Assembly: GCA_021790005.1 (NCBI GenBank)
Contig: JAJYIP010000004.1
Coordinates: 1-34,580 of the forward strand
Reading direction: 5' to 3'
DNA length: 34,580 nucleotides
Origin: a bacterium
Lineage (GTDB): Bacteria; Patescibacteriota; Saccharimonadia; Saccharimonadales; UBA4665
Each line of letters opens with the position of its first letter. Positions within the stretch are counted from its first letter, which is position 1. The notes beneath the pieces are model-generated. The model had not been told where the DNA came from. It saw nothing but the letters and a program-made list of their open reading frames with translations, and made no database searches. Below, one piece after another: positions 1-8,347 of the stretch. Both the position numbers and the translations under genes were made by a program.

Positions 1-678
1 CTTGTTGATGGTGTGATTGAGCTGTCCAACGTAATGATTGTCGCCGTTCGGACGGGCATGGCTAACGTTAACCCGTGGCAAAGCTTGATTAGTCTAACGG
101 ATAAGTCGGCCTCGCTTGGCTTGCCTGCACTACTAATCTTCATTGTCTTTATTGTCTTGAGTGTTATTTTGTTAGTCTACTATCTAGCCAGAATTGTCAT
201 TCTCTATCTTGGTGCTATTCTCTCACCGCTGGTAATTTTGCTGTGGCTTTTGCCATCCTTTAAAGATTATGCCGAAAATGCTCTTAAGGCTTATTTGACT
301 AGTGTATTTGTGCTATTTGTGCACGTTATTATTCTTTTGCTGGCCGGTTCGTTATTTGCTGTCATCGGTGAGTCTGGAGGGGTGAAGGATCCGGTTATGT
401 CACTCTTACTTGGCCTGAGTGCTCTAATTGCTTTAATTAAGACGCAGGGTGTACTGATGCAGCTTAACTATGCCAGTCTGGGTCCAAGATCTGCCAGACG
501 CTTGGGTGGCAGCATGTTAAATGCGGCTATGTTCCTGGGTGCGTCCGCCAGGTATCTCGCCGCTGATGTCGTGACACCGGCTGCCGGTTTGGTATCCAAT
601 GCCAGACAGGCGCTTGCCGACAGCGGACCGAAGTTTGACACTAAGTCGCAATCAAAATCGGGCAGGGGAAAATCATGA
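1..678 (+). CDS. VirB6/TrbL-like T4SS membrane protein (5' end outside window)
   Basis: The frame is open from base 1 with no stop upstream of the GTG at 13, so this is most likely the 3' part of a longer gene. The visible 225 codons contain several strongly hydrophobic helices: one long pair within residues about 45-90, another around 95-120 and one near 130-150. They are followed by a polar Ser/Lys/Gly tail. Polytopic topology and position directly upstream of a PrgI-like gene and VirB4 match the VirB6/TrbL inner-membrane channel component of Patescibacterial type IV secretion or conjugation-like systems. Its stop overlaps the next start (ATGA). The family call rests on topology and synteny more than on motifs. 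Confidence 0.7.
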   Translation, partial: LVDGVIELSNVMIVAVRTGMANVNPWQSLISLTDKSASLGLPALLIFIVFIVLSVILLVYYLARIVILYLGAILSPLVILLWLLPSFKDYAENALKAYLTSVFVLFVHVIILLLAGSLFAVIGESGGVKDPVMSLLLGLSALIALIKTQGVLMQLNYASLGPRSARRLGGSMLNAAMFLGASARYLAADVVTPAAGLVSNARQALADSGPKFDTKSQSKSGRGKS

Positions 679-1169
679 AAACGGCAATTGTGCCAGCGCA
701 AATTACATCAGTCGAGGATACGATTGCCGGTAGCTTGACTCTAACGCAATTAATCCTATTAATCGTACCGGTTTTTTTGGCCGCCCTACTACTGGCAGTC
801 TTGCCACCCATGCTAAAGGTCGATACGTATAAGCTGGTCGTTGTTTTGGTGCTAGGTTTGCCGTTCGTGATCCTAGCGTTACGTATTAATGATCAGGTAT
901 TGTTTCATGCGCTCAAAGACTTTGTGGCTTTCACTAGCCGTCCCCGACTGTATTTGGCGACTAAGTTTAGTGAGACGTGTCAGATGTGCGCGGCTAAGCC
1001 CTTAGTCGATACGGCCGCTGGGCAAGACCTTAGCCCTGAAGATCAGCCGGCCAATATCATATTGCCACTAAGCCTGGCGGAACGTAGCCAACTCAGCCAA
1101 GGTCTGACTACCCATCGACTAACTTTTATAAGTGATAAAAACGGTAATATTGATGCGGTTATTGAATAA
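675..1169 (+). CDS. PrgI-like T4SS membrane protein
   Basis: This 164-residue protein begins MKTAIVPAQITSVEDTI, followed by two close hydrophobic segments at residues about 25-45 and 50-70. That is the layout of PrgI family proteins (VP..I..ED.I.G.LT..Q start and a TM hairpin), small VirB3-like subunits encoded next to VirB4 in Gram-positive and CPR conjugation-type operons. The C-terminal 80 residues are soluble and unassigned. The start overlaps the upstream stop as ATGA, and the end overlaps the following gene by 17 bases, indicating translational coupling in one operon. Confidence 0.8.
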   Translation: MKTAIVPAQITSVEDTIAGSLTLTQLILLIVPVFLAALLLAVLPPMLKVDTYKLVVVLVLGLPFVILALRINDQVLFHALKDFVAFTSRPRLYLATKFSETCQMCAAKPLVDTAAGQDLSPEDQPANIILPLSLAERSQLSQGLTTHRLTFISDKNGNIDAVIE

Positions 1170-1773
1170 GACAAGCGGCTCAGCCGCTCAGCAGATTGGT
1201 ATTAAGGCGGTAGTCGATGACATATTGGTATTAGATGACTCTCATTACCGGTTAATTCTGGAAACCTCGACGGTTAATTTAGAACTAAAGAGCGAAGTTG
1301 AACAAGACGCGATTATAGATACGTTCCAGTCCTTCTTGAACGGCCTTAATGGGCCCCTGCAAGTACTGGTTAGAACCAGAGAGGTGGAAGCTGACAGTTT
1401 TCTGGAAGCGATTGACCTAAGACTTAAAGATGAAGATCAGCCGGCTTACCGCGATCAACTACATGGCTACGCTAAATTTGTTAAGGGCCTGATCAGTGTG
1501 AATCGCATTCTCAGTCGCAACTTTTATGTTGTCATCGAATATAACAGTGCAACTAAAACTGATCCGGAATCGATCAAGGAACAATTGGGCCTGCAGGCAG
1601 ATATTGTTGCTAAAGGTTTAGCCCGGCTTGGCATGCGCTGCCGGCAGTTAAATAGTCTGGAAATATTGAATCTTTTTTATAGTTTCTATAATCCATTGGC
1701 TTCTAAAATGATGCCGTTGTCTGAAAAAGCCATGCGTTTAATGCACACGGCGATTATGAAGGAGGAGGTTTAA
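1153..1773 (+). CDS. TraC-like protein (VirB4 N-terminal-domain partner)
   Basis: This is a 206-residue soluble protein if translated from the ATG at 1153; a GTG at 1132 would add 7 residues. It has no membrane segment and no P-loop. Its alpha/beta pattern (LILETSTVNLELKSEVEQD, then a helical NGPLQVLVRTREVE region and FYVVIEYNS) resembles the TraC-like domain, which corresponds to the N-terminal region of VirB4 and in CPR genomes is commonly a separate gene just before the ATPase. Together with the next protein it gives about 770 residues, close to a complete VirB4. The next gene begins 3 bases after this stop, behind a strong GGAGGAGG ribosome site at about 1760-1768, so the split looks genuine, not a frameshift. 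Confidence 0.7.
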   Translation: MRLLNKTSGSAAQQIGIKAVVDDILVLDDSHYRLILETSTVNLELKSEVEQDAIIDTFQSFLNGLNGPLQVLVRTREVEADSFLEAIDLRLKDEDQPAYRDQLHGYAKFVKGLISVNRILSRNFYVVIEYNSATKTDPESIKEQLGLQADIVAKGLARLGMRCRQLNSLEILNLFYSFYNPLASKMMPLSEKAMRLMHTAIMKEEV

Positions 1774-1776
1774 CGG

Positions 1777-3474
1777 ATGGCTCGCATTGCAGATCATCGC
1801 TTTTGTCGCGGCAGTCAGGACCACCTCCGGCTAATAAGCTATGAAGGGCTTGAAGAACAGCCTGACTATCTGTTGATCGACGGTCAATACGTTCGTCTGT
1901 TATACGTATCCGGCTATCCTTTCGTGGCCACCTCCGGGTGGCTGGACAACCTCATTAATTTTAATCGTAATATTGATGTCAGCTACCACATTAGCGAAAT
2001 TGATGCGGCGTCGGCTTTACCGAAACTGCGTCGCAAAATTACTGAACTGGAGTCGACGAAACGCTCCATGGTTCAGGCCGGAAAAATTGTCGGCACGGAT
2101 ATTACCGATCCACTTGATTCGGCTATAACCATCAAAGACAAGATTCAACGCGGTCAAGAGAAACTATTCCAGGTATCGATCGATATTGCCTTGCGTGCTC
2201 TCAGTCTCAAAGAGCTAGATAAGCTAACGAGTTTGCTTGAATCAGCCATGGCAGCGCGTCTGTTTTTTGTTAAAGTTGCGCGTTATGCCCAGCTTGACGG
2301 CCTGCAGACGGTTTTACCAAGAAGTGAAGATAAGCTTGCACAAAAACGTAACATGGATAGTAGTACTGCCGCGCTATGTTTCCCGTTTACATCATCCGAG
2401 CTGGTGCAGGAATCGGGCATCTTATATGGAGTCAACAAATCTAGTAATTCACTGGTCATTCTAGATAGGTTCAGCTTAAATAACGCCAATAGTATTACTT
2501 TTGCCCAGTCAGGCAGTGGTAAGAGTTATGCTGCTAAGGTTGAGATATTGCGTCAATTGGCTCAAGGTACGGATGTGATTGTACTTGATCCCGAGAACGA
2601 GTATCGCAGTCTGGCCGAATCCGTTAACGGCATGGTGATTAAAATGTCAGTTGACGCCGATGAGCATATTAATCCCTTTGACCTGGGTTTTTATGGTAAT
2701 GACAAAGAGTCGATGGCGGAACATGTCCAGGACCTGATCGAGATCATATCTTTAATGGCGGACGGACTTAATGCTCGGGAAAAAGCTCAGGTAGACCGGG
2801 CTATCATGGAAACCTACAAATTGAAGAAAGATAAGCCGCCCACCCTCGAAGAGTTCAACGCTGTTCTGGTTAAGAACAAAGTTAACTCAATAGCTGAGCG
2901 TTTAGAGAAATTTGTCAGTGGTTCGTTAGCCAACTGCTTTAATTGTCAAACCAACATTAACCTGACTAATCGTTTAGTGGTTTTTGACATCAAAGATCTT
3001 GGCGAAAGTTTACGCCAGATTATGATGGTAATCATATCCAAATACGTCGAAGGAGTGGTTAAAGCGCACATTAAAAAGCGTTTACTGGTTATAGACGAGG
3101 GCTGGCTGCTGCTTGAGCATGATCAGAGTGCGCGTTTCGTATCCGGTCTGGTTAGGCGAGCTAGGAAGTACTGGCTCGGAGTAGCCATTATTTCGCAACA
3201 AGCAAACGATTTTCTGTCTAGCAGTTATGGCCGGGCGATTGCGTCTCAGAGCGCACTGAGAATATTGATGCGCCAAGATACGACTACAATCCAAAACGTT
3301 GTCGAGGAATTCCAGCTCAGCGAGTATGAGACTAATTTTCTGCTCGGTTGTGAAAAAGGCGAGGCGTTAATCATTGCCGACCAAAACCATGTCGCCTTAA
3401 GTATTGTTGCTTCTGCCAGCGAACATCCTCTCATTACGACTGATCCGAATGAAATTTACAGCCAGGCCTTATGA
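1777..3474 (+). CDS. virB4: VirB4-family T4SS ATPase
   Basis: This 565-residue protein is the motor ATPase that powers substrate transfer or pilus assembly in a type IV secretion system at the inner membrane face. The Walker A motif AQSGSGKS lies at about residues 243-250, with VLDPENEYRSL shortly after (typical of VirB4/TraG-like HerA-FtsK ATPases). Walker B LLVIDEGWLLL is near residues 434-444, and the downstream AIISQQANDFL segment matches the conserved sensor region. The N-terminal about 200 residues match the second part of the VirB4 N-domain; the first part is the preceding gene. Its last codons overlap the start of the CHAP gene by 4 bases. Confidence 0.92.
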   Translation: MARIADHRFCRGSQDHLRLISYEGLEEQPDYLLIDGQYVRLLYVSGYPFVATSGWLDNLINFNRNIDVSYHISEIDAASALPKLRRKITELESTKRSMVQAGKIVGTDITDPLDSAITIKDKIQRGQEKLFQVSIDIALRALSLKELDKLTSLLESAMAARLFFVKVARYAQLDGLQTVLPRSEDKLAQKRNMDSSTAALCFPFTSSELVQESGILYGVNKSSNSLVILDRFSLNNANSITFAQSGSGKSYAAKVEILRQLAQGTDVIVLDPENEYRSLAESVNGMVIKMSVDADEHINPFDLGFYGNDKESMAEHVQDLIEIISLMADGLNAREKAQVDRAIMETYKLKKDKPPTLEEFNAVLVKNKVNSIAERLEKFVSGSLANCFNCQTNINLTNRLVVFDIKDLGESLRQIMMVIISKYVEGVVKAHIKKRLLVIDEGWLLLEHDQSARFVSGLVRRARKYWLGVAIISQQANDFLSSSYGRAIASQSALRILMRQDTTTIQNVVEEFQLSEYETNFLLGCEKGEALIIADQNHVALSIVASASEHPLITTDPNEIYSQAL

Positions 3475-3944
3475 AGCACTTGACCCTAACGATTACTGCA
3501 GTTCTACTGCCGCTTGTAATTTTACCGGTTATTAGCGTGTTTGCATCAACTAACATTACTGCGTTGGCATCAGCCGCAGTAACGATGTTTACCCAGCCGG
3601 CCATTCCTTCGGATCGATACGATTACGGTAACTGTACGTATTGGGTGGCATTGCGGCGCATGCAAGTTGGTTTGCCTATTCCGAATACTTGGGGCAATGC
3701 CATTACTTGGGCTAGCCGGGCAGCGCGCTATGGTGGCTATACGATCAACCATACGCCTGCTAGGTTCGCTATTATGCAGGACCCTAATGCTCTTGGCGGG
3801 TTAGGGCATGTTGCATTTGTAGAGAGCGTTAATAGCTTAACCGGTCAGTGGACTATATCCGAGATGAACCGGGTTGGTTGGGACGAGGTGGATTACCGTA
3901 CGTTGAGCGCTGCTGCCGCCAGTCAATACAACTTCATCCACTAA
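3471..3944 (+). CDS. Secreted CHAP-domain peptidoglycan hydrolase
   Basis: This is a 157-residue protein with an N-terminal signal peptide (KHLTLTITAVLLPLVILPV, predicted cleavage near residues 25-35) followed by a compact CHAP domain. The catalytic Cys is C55 in YGNCTYW and the catalytic His is H113 in GHVAFVE, both in the family's usual context. CHAP enzymes cleave amide or peptide bonds in peptidoglycan. Overlap with virB4 (ATGA) places it in the secretion operon, where a VirB1-like wall-remodelling role is the natural inference. It ends the operon; the next gene has its own -10 box. Confidence 0.88.
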   Translation: MKHLTLTITAVLLPLVILPVISVFASTNITALASAAVTMFTQPAIPSDRYDYGNCTYWVALRRMQVGLPIPNTWGNAITWASRAARYGGYTINHTPARFAIMQDPNALGGLGHVAFVESVNSLTGQWTISEMNRVGWDEVDYRTLSAAAASQYNFIH

Positions 3945-4012
3945 TATTTGGACAGTTATTCTTTTCAAGTTGCAACGCGCTACATGAGCGACAACCATTG
4001 AGTATTCGCCGG

Positions 4013-4123
4013 TGCATACGATGCAGTAATTGAATGCTGATAAATATAATGATTAAATAGAGGCTCTTTAAACAAGCTTCCAAGTTATTTTTGCTTTTAT
4101 TTTTATCCTTAGACCAATATACT
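4013..4123 (+). promoter_or_regulatory. pyk upstream region with -10 box next to the start codon
   Basis: TATACT at 4118-4123 ends 4 bases before the pyk ATG at 4128. That distance would place the transcription start at or very near the start codon (leaderless or nearly leaderless mRNA), and no Shine-Dalgarno sequence is present. A second TATAAT occurs at 4045-4050, and a short palindrome TGCATacgATGCA at 4013-4025. No clear -35 box pairs with either -10. No other gene is seen in 3945-4127. Confidence 0.5.
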
Positions 4124-4127
4124 AGTT

Positions 4128-5570
4128 ATGATTATGGTGGGAATAAATAAACATAGTAATAAAAAACCGCTCAAAGAGTGGACGCGAACTAAAATTATAG
4201 CTACTGTCGGTCCTTCGACGGACAGTTTTGAAGCCATACGTAATTTAATAGCCGCCGGCGCTAATGGCATTAGGCTCAATTTCTCACATGGCACACATGA
4301 CGAACGGACCAGACAAATCGGGTGGATACGTCAAGCTGCCGATGAATTGGGTCGGGAAGTAGCCATAATCCAGGACTTACAGGGTCCTAAAATTCGCCTA
4401 GGCGATTTCGATGGCGTAATAGAAGTTAAAAAAGGCCAAAGTCTGACACTTAAGTATAACGTCGACTATAAAACCAGCGGCCATGTGCCGACCCAGTATG
4501 ATTTAAGCGAAAAAGTTAAGCGTGGTGAACGCATCATGATATTTGACGGGAGAATTAAAACCGTTGTTACGGCCGTACGAGAAGGCGTTGTGTATCTTGA
4601 GGTGCTTAATGACGGCATATTGATCCAGCGCAAAGGCCTTAACGTGCCGGATACGGATTTTGGTGGCGATGTCATAACGGCCAAAGACCGGGCCGATCTG
4701 GTGTATGGGTCTAATCAGGATATCGATTACGTGGCTCTTAGTTTTGTGCAGTCGGTTGAGGACATTCTGAGCCTTAGAAAATTATTGGCTGGCATGAACT
4801 ATAAGGCAAGGATTATTGCCAAGATTGAGACCAAGGCGGCGGCGGATAACATAGAAGCGATTGTTGCCGAATCGGATGTAGTGATGGTTGCCAGGGGCGA
4901 TCTAGCGGTTGAGACTCCGGCCGAAAGTATCCCAATCGTACAGCGTAAGATTATCGGGTTGGGACAAAAATATGCCACTCCTACGATCGTGGCTACCCAA
5001 ATGCTGATCAGTATGACTCAGGAACTTGAGCCGTCCCGGGCTGAAGTTTCAGATGTTGCAACGGCGGTTTTGGTGGGTGCCGATTGTCTAATGCTAAGCG
5101 ATGAAACTGCTAGTGGTAATTACCCGATCGAATCAGTTAAGACCATGCAGCGAATTATCCGTTACACCGAATCCAATTCTCCCCTCAGTGTCACGTTTAA
5201 TCAACCGGCAGCCGCTACTGTACAGGTTGCCATATCTGAAGCTGTCATGACTTTAGCCAAGGCGGTCGATGCCCGGGCGATTATAGCTGAGACTAGGTCT
5301 GGCGCGACGGCAATTAACATATCTTCCATGCGTATGAATGTGCCACTAATAGCTGTAACTAACGATGTTAAGACTGCGCATCGGCTGGCGATTGTTTATG
5401 GAGTAGCCGCTTACGTACGTCCGGCTGACAAATCGGCCGCCACAAAACTGACCGATTGGCTTAGGGAGGAGCATTTCCTAGATAAGGGCGATATCGTTGT
5501 GACTGCATCGGGCCAGCAGCCTGGCGTGGTTGGCACTACGGATACCATTAAGGTCAGGATGCTTGATTAA
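4128..5570 (+). CDS. pyk: Pyruvate kinase
   Basis: The 480-residue enzyme converts phosphoenolpyruvate and ADP to pyruvate and ATP, the last step of glycolysis. Hallmarks are RTKIIATVGPS near residue 20, RLNFSHG (about 50-56), the active-site signature IIAKIETKAA around residues 228-237, MVARGDLAVE (about 254-263) and TPTIVATQML followed by the SRAEVSDVATAVL helix. Length is normal and the C-terminal domain (ISEAVMTLAKAVDARAI...) is complete. The ATG at 4134 is an alternative start two codons in. It is followed after one base by pgk, and the pyk-pgk-tpiA trio makes the lower ATP-yielding part of glycolysis, important in organisms with limited metabolism. Confidence 0.97.
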   Translation: MIMVGINKHSNKKPLKEWTRTKIIATVGPSTDSFEAIRNLIAAGANGIRLNFSHGTHDERTRQIGWIRQAADELGREVAIIQDLQGPKIRLGDFDGVIEVKKGQSLTLKYNVDYKTSGHVPTQYDLSEKVKRGERIMIFDGRIKTVVTAVREGVVYLEVLNDGILIQRKGLNVPDTDFGGDVITAKDRADLVYGSNQDIDYVALSFVQSVEDILSLRKLLAGMNYKARIIAKIETKAAADNIEAIVAESDVVMVARGDLAVETPAESIPIVQRKIIGLGQKYATPTIVATQMLISMTQELEPSRAEVSDVATAVLVGADCLMLSDETASGNYPIESVKTMQRIIRYTESNSPLSVTFNQPAAATVQVAISEAVMTLAKAVDARAIIAETRSGATAINISSMRMNVPLIAVTNDVKTAHRLAIVYGVAAYVRPADKSAATKLTDWLREEHFLDKGDIVVTASGQQPGVVGTTDTIKVRMLD

Positions 5571-5571
5571 C

Positions 5572-6858
5572 ATGTTTACCAAAAAAACTATCAAAGACGT
5601 GGCTCTTGCCGGTAAAACGGTGCTGGTGCGCGTCGATTATAACGTGCCGATGCAAGACGGTAAAATTACTGACACCTACCGGATCAGCCAATCATTGCCA
5701 ACCATTAATTACTTGATCGAAAAGCGCGCTAAGCTAGTATTAATATCTCACCTGGGTCGTCCCGACGGTAAGCCCGAGCCAAAGTATTCCATGAAACCGG
5801 TTGTCAATGAGCTGTCCAGGTTGCTAGATAAAGCAGTATTCTTTGTTCCTGACTGCATTGGTGAAGAGGTTACAGCCAAGATCAAGAGCCTTAAGCCGGG
5901 TGACGTATTGCTGTGCGAAAACTTGAGATTTCATCCCGAAGAGGAAAAAAACGATCCAGATTTTGCGAAAGCCTTGGCTCAAAATTGTGATTTGTTTGTC
6001 CAAGATGGTTTTGGTGTGGTCCACCGGGCACACGCTTCAACTGATGCGATCACCAGATTTTTGCCCAGTGTCGCCGGTTTTTTACTTGAAAAAGAAGTCG
6101 ACACTATCACTAAGGTCATGCTAAAACCGGAACGACCCTTGATGGCTATTATTGGTGGCGCCAAAATAGCGGGTAAGCTTGAACTTATCCGTAAATTTAT
6201 CGCCTTGTCGGACATAGTGGCAGTCGGTGGGGCGATGGCCAATACCTTTCTTGAGGCTCAAAATTTTAATATCGGGGATAGTTTAGCGGATCCGAATGAA
6301 ATCCCGCTGGCTAAAGATATTTTAAGATTGGCCGAAGAGGAAGCTAAGAAGCGTCGTTTTGTTTTTGTTTTACCAAAAGATGCGGTGGTAGCTTTGAGTG
6401 TTGAATCGCAAACTAAAACCCGGATAGTCGATTGGGATACACAGGTCGTGGCCGATATAGAGAATTACCCTAAGCGGGTTCCTAGGCAAGCTTCCAGATT
6501 GGAAAAACATGAAAAAATCCTGGATATCGGGCCATTCAGTGGTTCGTTTATTGCCGGATCGGTCCAGCTCTGCAATACGGTTGTCTGGAACGGTACTATG
6601 GGGGTGACGGAAGTTGCTTCACTGCAAGGTCCAGTTGGCCCGTTTGCACATGGCAGTGAACTGGTGATCGATAGTTTGCTTGGAGAATTTGGTCACCGTC
6701 CGTTCAGTCTGGTGGGTGGTGGTGATACTGTCGGCTATGTACAGGAGCGCGGGCTGGTTGATAAATTTGACCATGTTTCAACCGGCGGCGGAGCCAGTTT
6801 GGAACTAATGGCCGGCAAAAAATTGCCTGGAGTCGAAGCCTTAGAGAATAAGGAATAG
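5572..6858 (+). CDS. pgk: Phosphoglycerate kinase
   Basis: The 428-residue enzyme transfers phosphate from 1,3-bisphosphoglycerate to ADP. The start MFTKKTIKDV at 5572 is one base after the pyk stop; longer in-frame readings begin inside pyk and are not needed. Visible motifs are VRVDYNVP (residues about 19-26, family VRVDFNVP), ISHLGRP, CENLRFHPEE, DGFGVVHRAHAS, IGGAKIAGKLELI (family GGAKVSDKI, locally divergent), WNGTMGVTEV and the C-terminal VGGGDTV and STGGGASLE. The usual active residues appear conserved. It has no Shine-Dalgarno of its own and is probably translated by coupling to pyk. Confidence 0.96.
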   Translation: MFTKKTIKDVALAGKTVLVRVDYNVPMQDGKITDTYRISQSLPTINYLIEKRAKLVLISHLGRPDGKPEPKYSMKPVVNELSRLLDKAVFFVPDCIGEEVTAKIKSLKPGDVLLCENLRFHPEEEKNDPDFAKALAQNCDLFVQDGFGVVHRAHASTDAITRFLPSVAGFLLEKEVDTITKVMLKPERPLMAIIGGAKIAGKLELIRKFIALSDIVAVGGAMANTFLEAQNFNIGDSLADPNEIPLAKDILRLAEEEAKKRRFVFVLPKDAVVALSVESQTKTRIVDWDTQVVADIENYPKRVPRQASRLEKHEKILDIGPFSGSFIAGSVQLCNTVVWNGTMGVTEVASLQGPVGPFAHGSELVIDSLLGEFGHRPFSLVGGGDTVGYVQERGLVDKFDHVSTGGGASLELMAGKKLPGVEALENKE

Positions 6859-6860
6859 GG

Positions 6861-6866
6861 TACAAT
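6861..6866 (+). promoter_or_regulatory. -10 box upstream of tpiA
   Basis: TACAAT lies 13 bases before the tpiA ATG, just after the pgk stop, implying a 5' leader of about 6-8 bases with no ribosome binding site. No convincing -35 box is seen. Confidence 0.45.
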
Positions 6867-6879
6867 AAGTATAAGCAAT

Positions 6880-7662
6880 ATGAAGAAGCCAAAACTTGTC
6901 GTTGCTAATTGGAAAATGCACCTGAATGTTCATCAGGCAAGCTTGCTAGTGAATAAATTAGATAAGAAAGTGTCGTTGCATCGTGGTGTCGAGGTGGTTA
7001 TAGCGCCCAATTACTTAGATCTACAGCCAATCAGCTTGGAGATCGATCGTCGTAAATTTAAGTTGGCTGCTCAAGATGGCTATCCGATTGATGAGGGTTC
7101 ATATACTGGAGCGGTGTCATTTGCTCAGCTAAGAGAAATGGTTAATTATGCCATCATCGGACATTCGGAAAGACGGCGCTACTTCAGCGAATCACTTGAA
7201 CTGATCAGGGATAAGATGGCGGCGGCGATCAGAAATGATATCACTCCTATTTTATGCGTCGGTGAAACCAAGGAAGAAAAACAAGACAAGGAAACCAAAC
7301 AGGTTCTACATGATCAGATAACCACCGCTTTAAGCGATCTGACGAGTGAGGACATTGAATCGGTTGTAATTGCTTACGAGCCGGTTTGGGCGATCGGCGG
7401 TCATAATCCTGCCAAGCCTAAGGATATAGAGCAGGCCGTCAGTTGGATTCGCTATCAGGTTGGTGAGTTGTACGGTAAGTTGGCCGCAGACAGCATCAGG
7501 GTCTTATATGGCGGCAGTGACGAGCCTGAGTTTGTTACTGGTATTATGGAGGTTGATGGTGTTGACGGTCTATTGGTCGGTCACGCTAGCCTTGACGCCC
7601 AACAGTTTGCGGACATTATTCAAGCTGTTTATCTAGTGTCGTTAAGCGACCCAAAGGGATGA
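6880..7662 (+). CDS. tpiA: Triosephosphate isomerase
   Basis: The 260-residue TIM-barrel enzyme interconverts dihydroxyacetone phosphate and glyceraldehyde 3-phosphate. Catalytic elements visible in order are VVANWKM near residue 9 (Asn and Lys), GHSERR with the electrophilic His (about 90-95), YEPVWAIG with the catalytic Glu (about 166-173), YGGSDEPE and the phosphate-binding DGLLVGHASLD at the C-terminus. Family length is about 250. It follows pgk by 21 bases, with a -10 box in the gap, so it may be transcribed both from the operon and separately. Confidence 0.97.
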   Translation: MKKPKLVVANWKMHLNVHQASLLVNKLDKKVSLHRGVEVVIAPNYLDLQPISLEIDRRKFKLAAQDGYPIDEGSYTGAVSFAQLREMVNYAIIGHSERRRYFSESLELIRDKMAAAIRNDITPILCVGETKEEKQDKETKQVLHDQITTALSDLTSEDIESVVIAYEPVWAIGGHNPAKPKDIEQAVSWIRYQVGELYGKLAADSIRVLYGGSDEPEFVTGIMEVDGVDGLLVGHASLDAQQFADIIQAVYLVSLSDPKG

Positions 7663-7675
7663 CGGGTGGATATGT

Positions 7676-8317
7676 ATGAGTGACGACGACGAGACCAACG
7701 CGGAAAATAAAAAAGTCTTCGATATCGCCAAGCCGTCAACTACACCGGCCGATGCAACCTCAAAACATATAATTGTTAATCATGGCCCTATGATGCATGA
7801 CAACACGCTGGTTAATCAGGGCAACGGCAGTGACATGGAAGAAGCTAAAGACTCTGACCGCGAAAATAACCCATCGGCTTCTACGCACGCACCGGAAATC
7901 AAGCCGATTGAACATATAGATACGCCGCCGCCACCGCAACCACAGAAAACGCCTGAACCCGCGGTGGCACCGCTTCCCGTGCCACTACCGCCCAAAACAA
8001 TGACCCAATCCGTAACTAGGCAAGAAGGCAATGGTGTCAAGAATTCGGAAGATAACAGCTCGACAACCAAAGATCAAGAGAAAGTTGACGGTGCTGCGGC
8101 TGAAAAAGAAGCTAGTATCAACGCGCTCGTGCAAAGCGGTCAATACTTTTTGACTATCAATCAAGTCGAGGAACGTAAGAATCGGAGACTGGTAGTTTTT
8201 GGTCTGCTCATAGCTGTACTGCTGGCGCTTGTCTGGCTGGATGTGGCTATGGATGCTGGTCTCATTCGCAACACTTATCATTTACCGCACACTAACTTCT
8301 TTGCACTGAAGTCCTGA
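7676..8317 (+). CDS. Unknown Pro-rich protein with one C-terminal membrane helix
   Basis: This 213-residue protein is not recognised. Residues 1-75 are acidic and polar. Residues about 80-110 form a proline-rich stretch (TPPPPQPQKTPEPAVAPLP). Residues 110-150 are again polar and charged. One hydrophobic helix near residues 170-190 (RRLVVFGLLIAVLLALVWLDV) is followed by a short tail. This suggests a largely disordered cytoplasmic region anchored by a single membrane helix. The start at 7676 was chosen because the nearer ATG at 7672 stops after three codons. It sits between tpiA and pcrA. The ORF is long and intact, so it is probably a real gene. Confidence 0.7.
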   Translation: MSDDDETNAENKKVFDIAKPSTTPADATSKHIIVNHGPMMHDNTLVNQGNGSDMEEAKDSDRENNPSASTHAPEIKPIEHIDTPPPPQPQKTPEPAVAPLPVPLPPKTMTQSVTRQEGNGVKNSEDNSSTTKDQEKVDGAAAEKEASINALVQSGQYFLTINQVEERKNRRLVVFGLLIAVLLALVWLDVAMDAGLIRNTYHLPHTNFFALKS

Positions 8318-8344
8318 ACTCGTACAATTAACTAGATAGGAGAG
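8301..8344 (+). promoter_or_regulatory. Promoter and ribosome binding site for pcrA
   Basis: TTGCAC (8301-8306), a 16-base spacer and TACAAT (8323-8328) form a reasonable sigma-70-type promoter. It is followed by the Shine-Dalgarno sequence AGGAGAG ending 4 bases before the ATG at 8348. The -35 box lies inside the last codons of the preceding gene. Confidence 0.6.
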
Positions 8345-8347
8345 AAA

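Noticed and set aside
1153-3474. Frameshift or broken virB4
   Set aside because: The split has a clean stop, strong GGAGGAGG ribosome site and new start; a separate TraC-like gene before VirB4 is a usual CPR arrangement.
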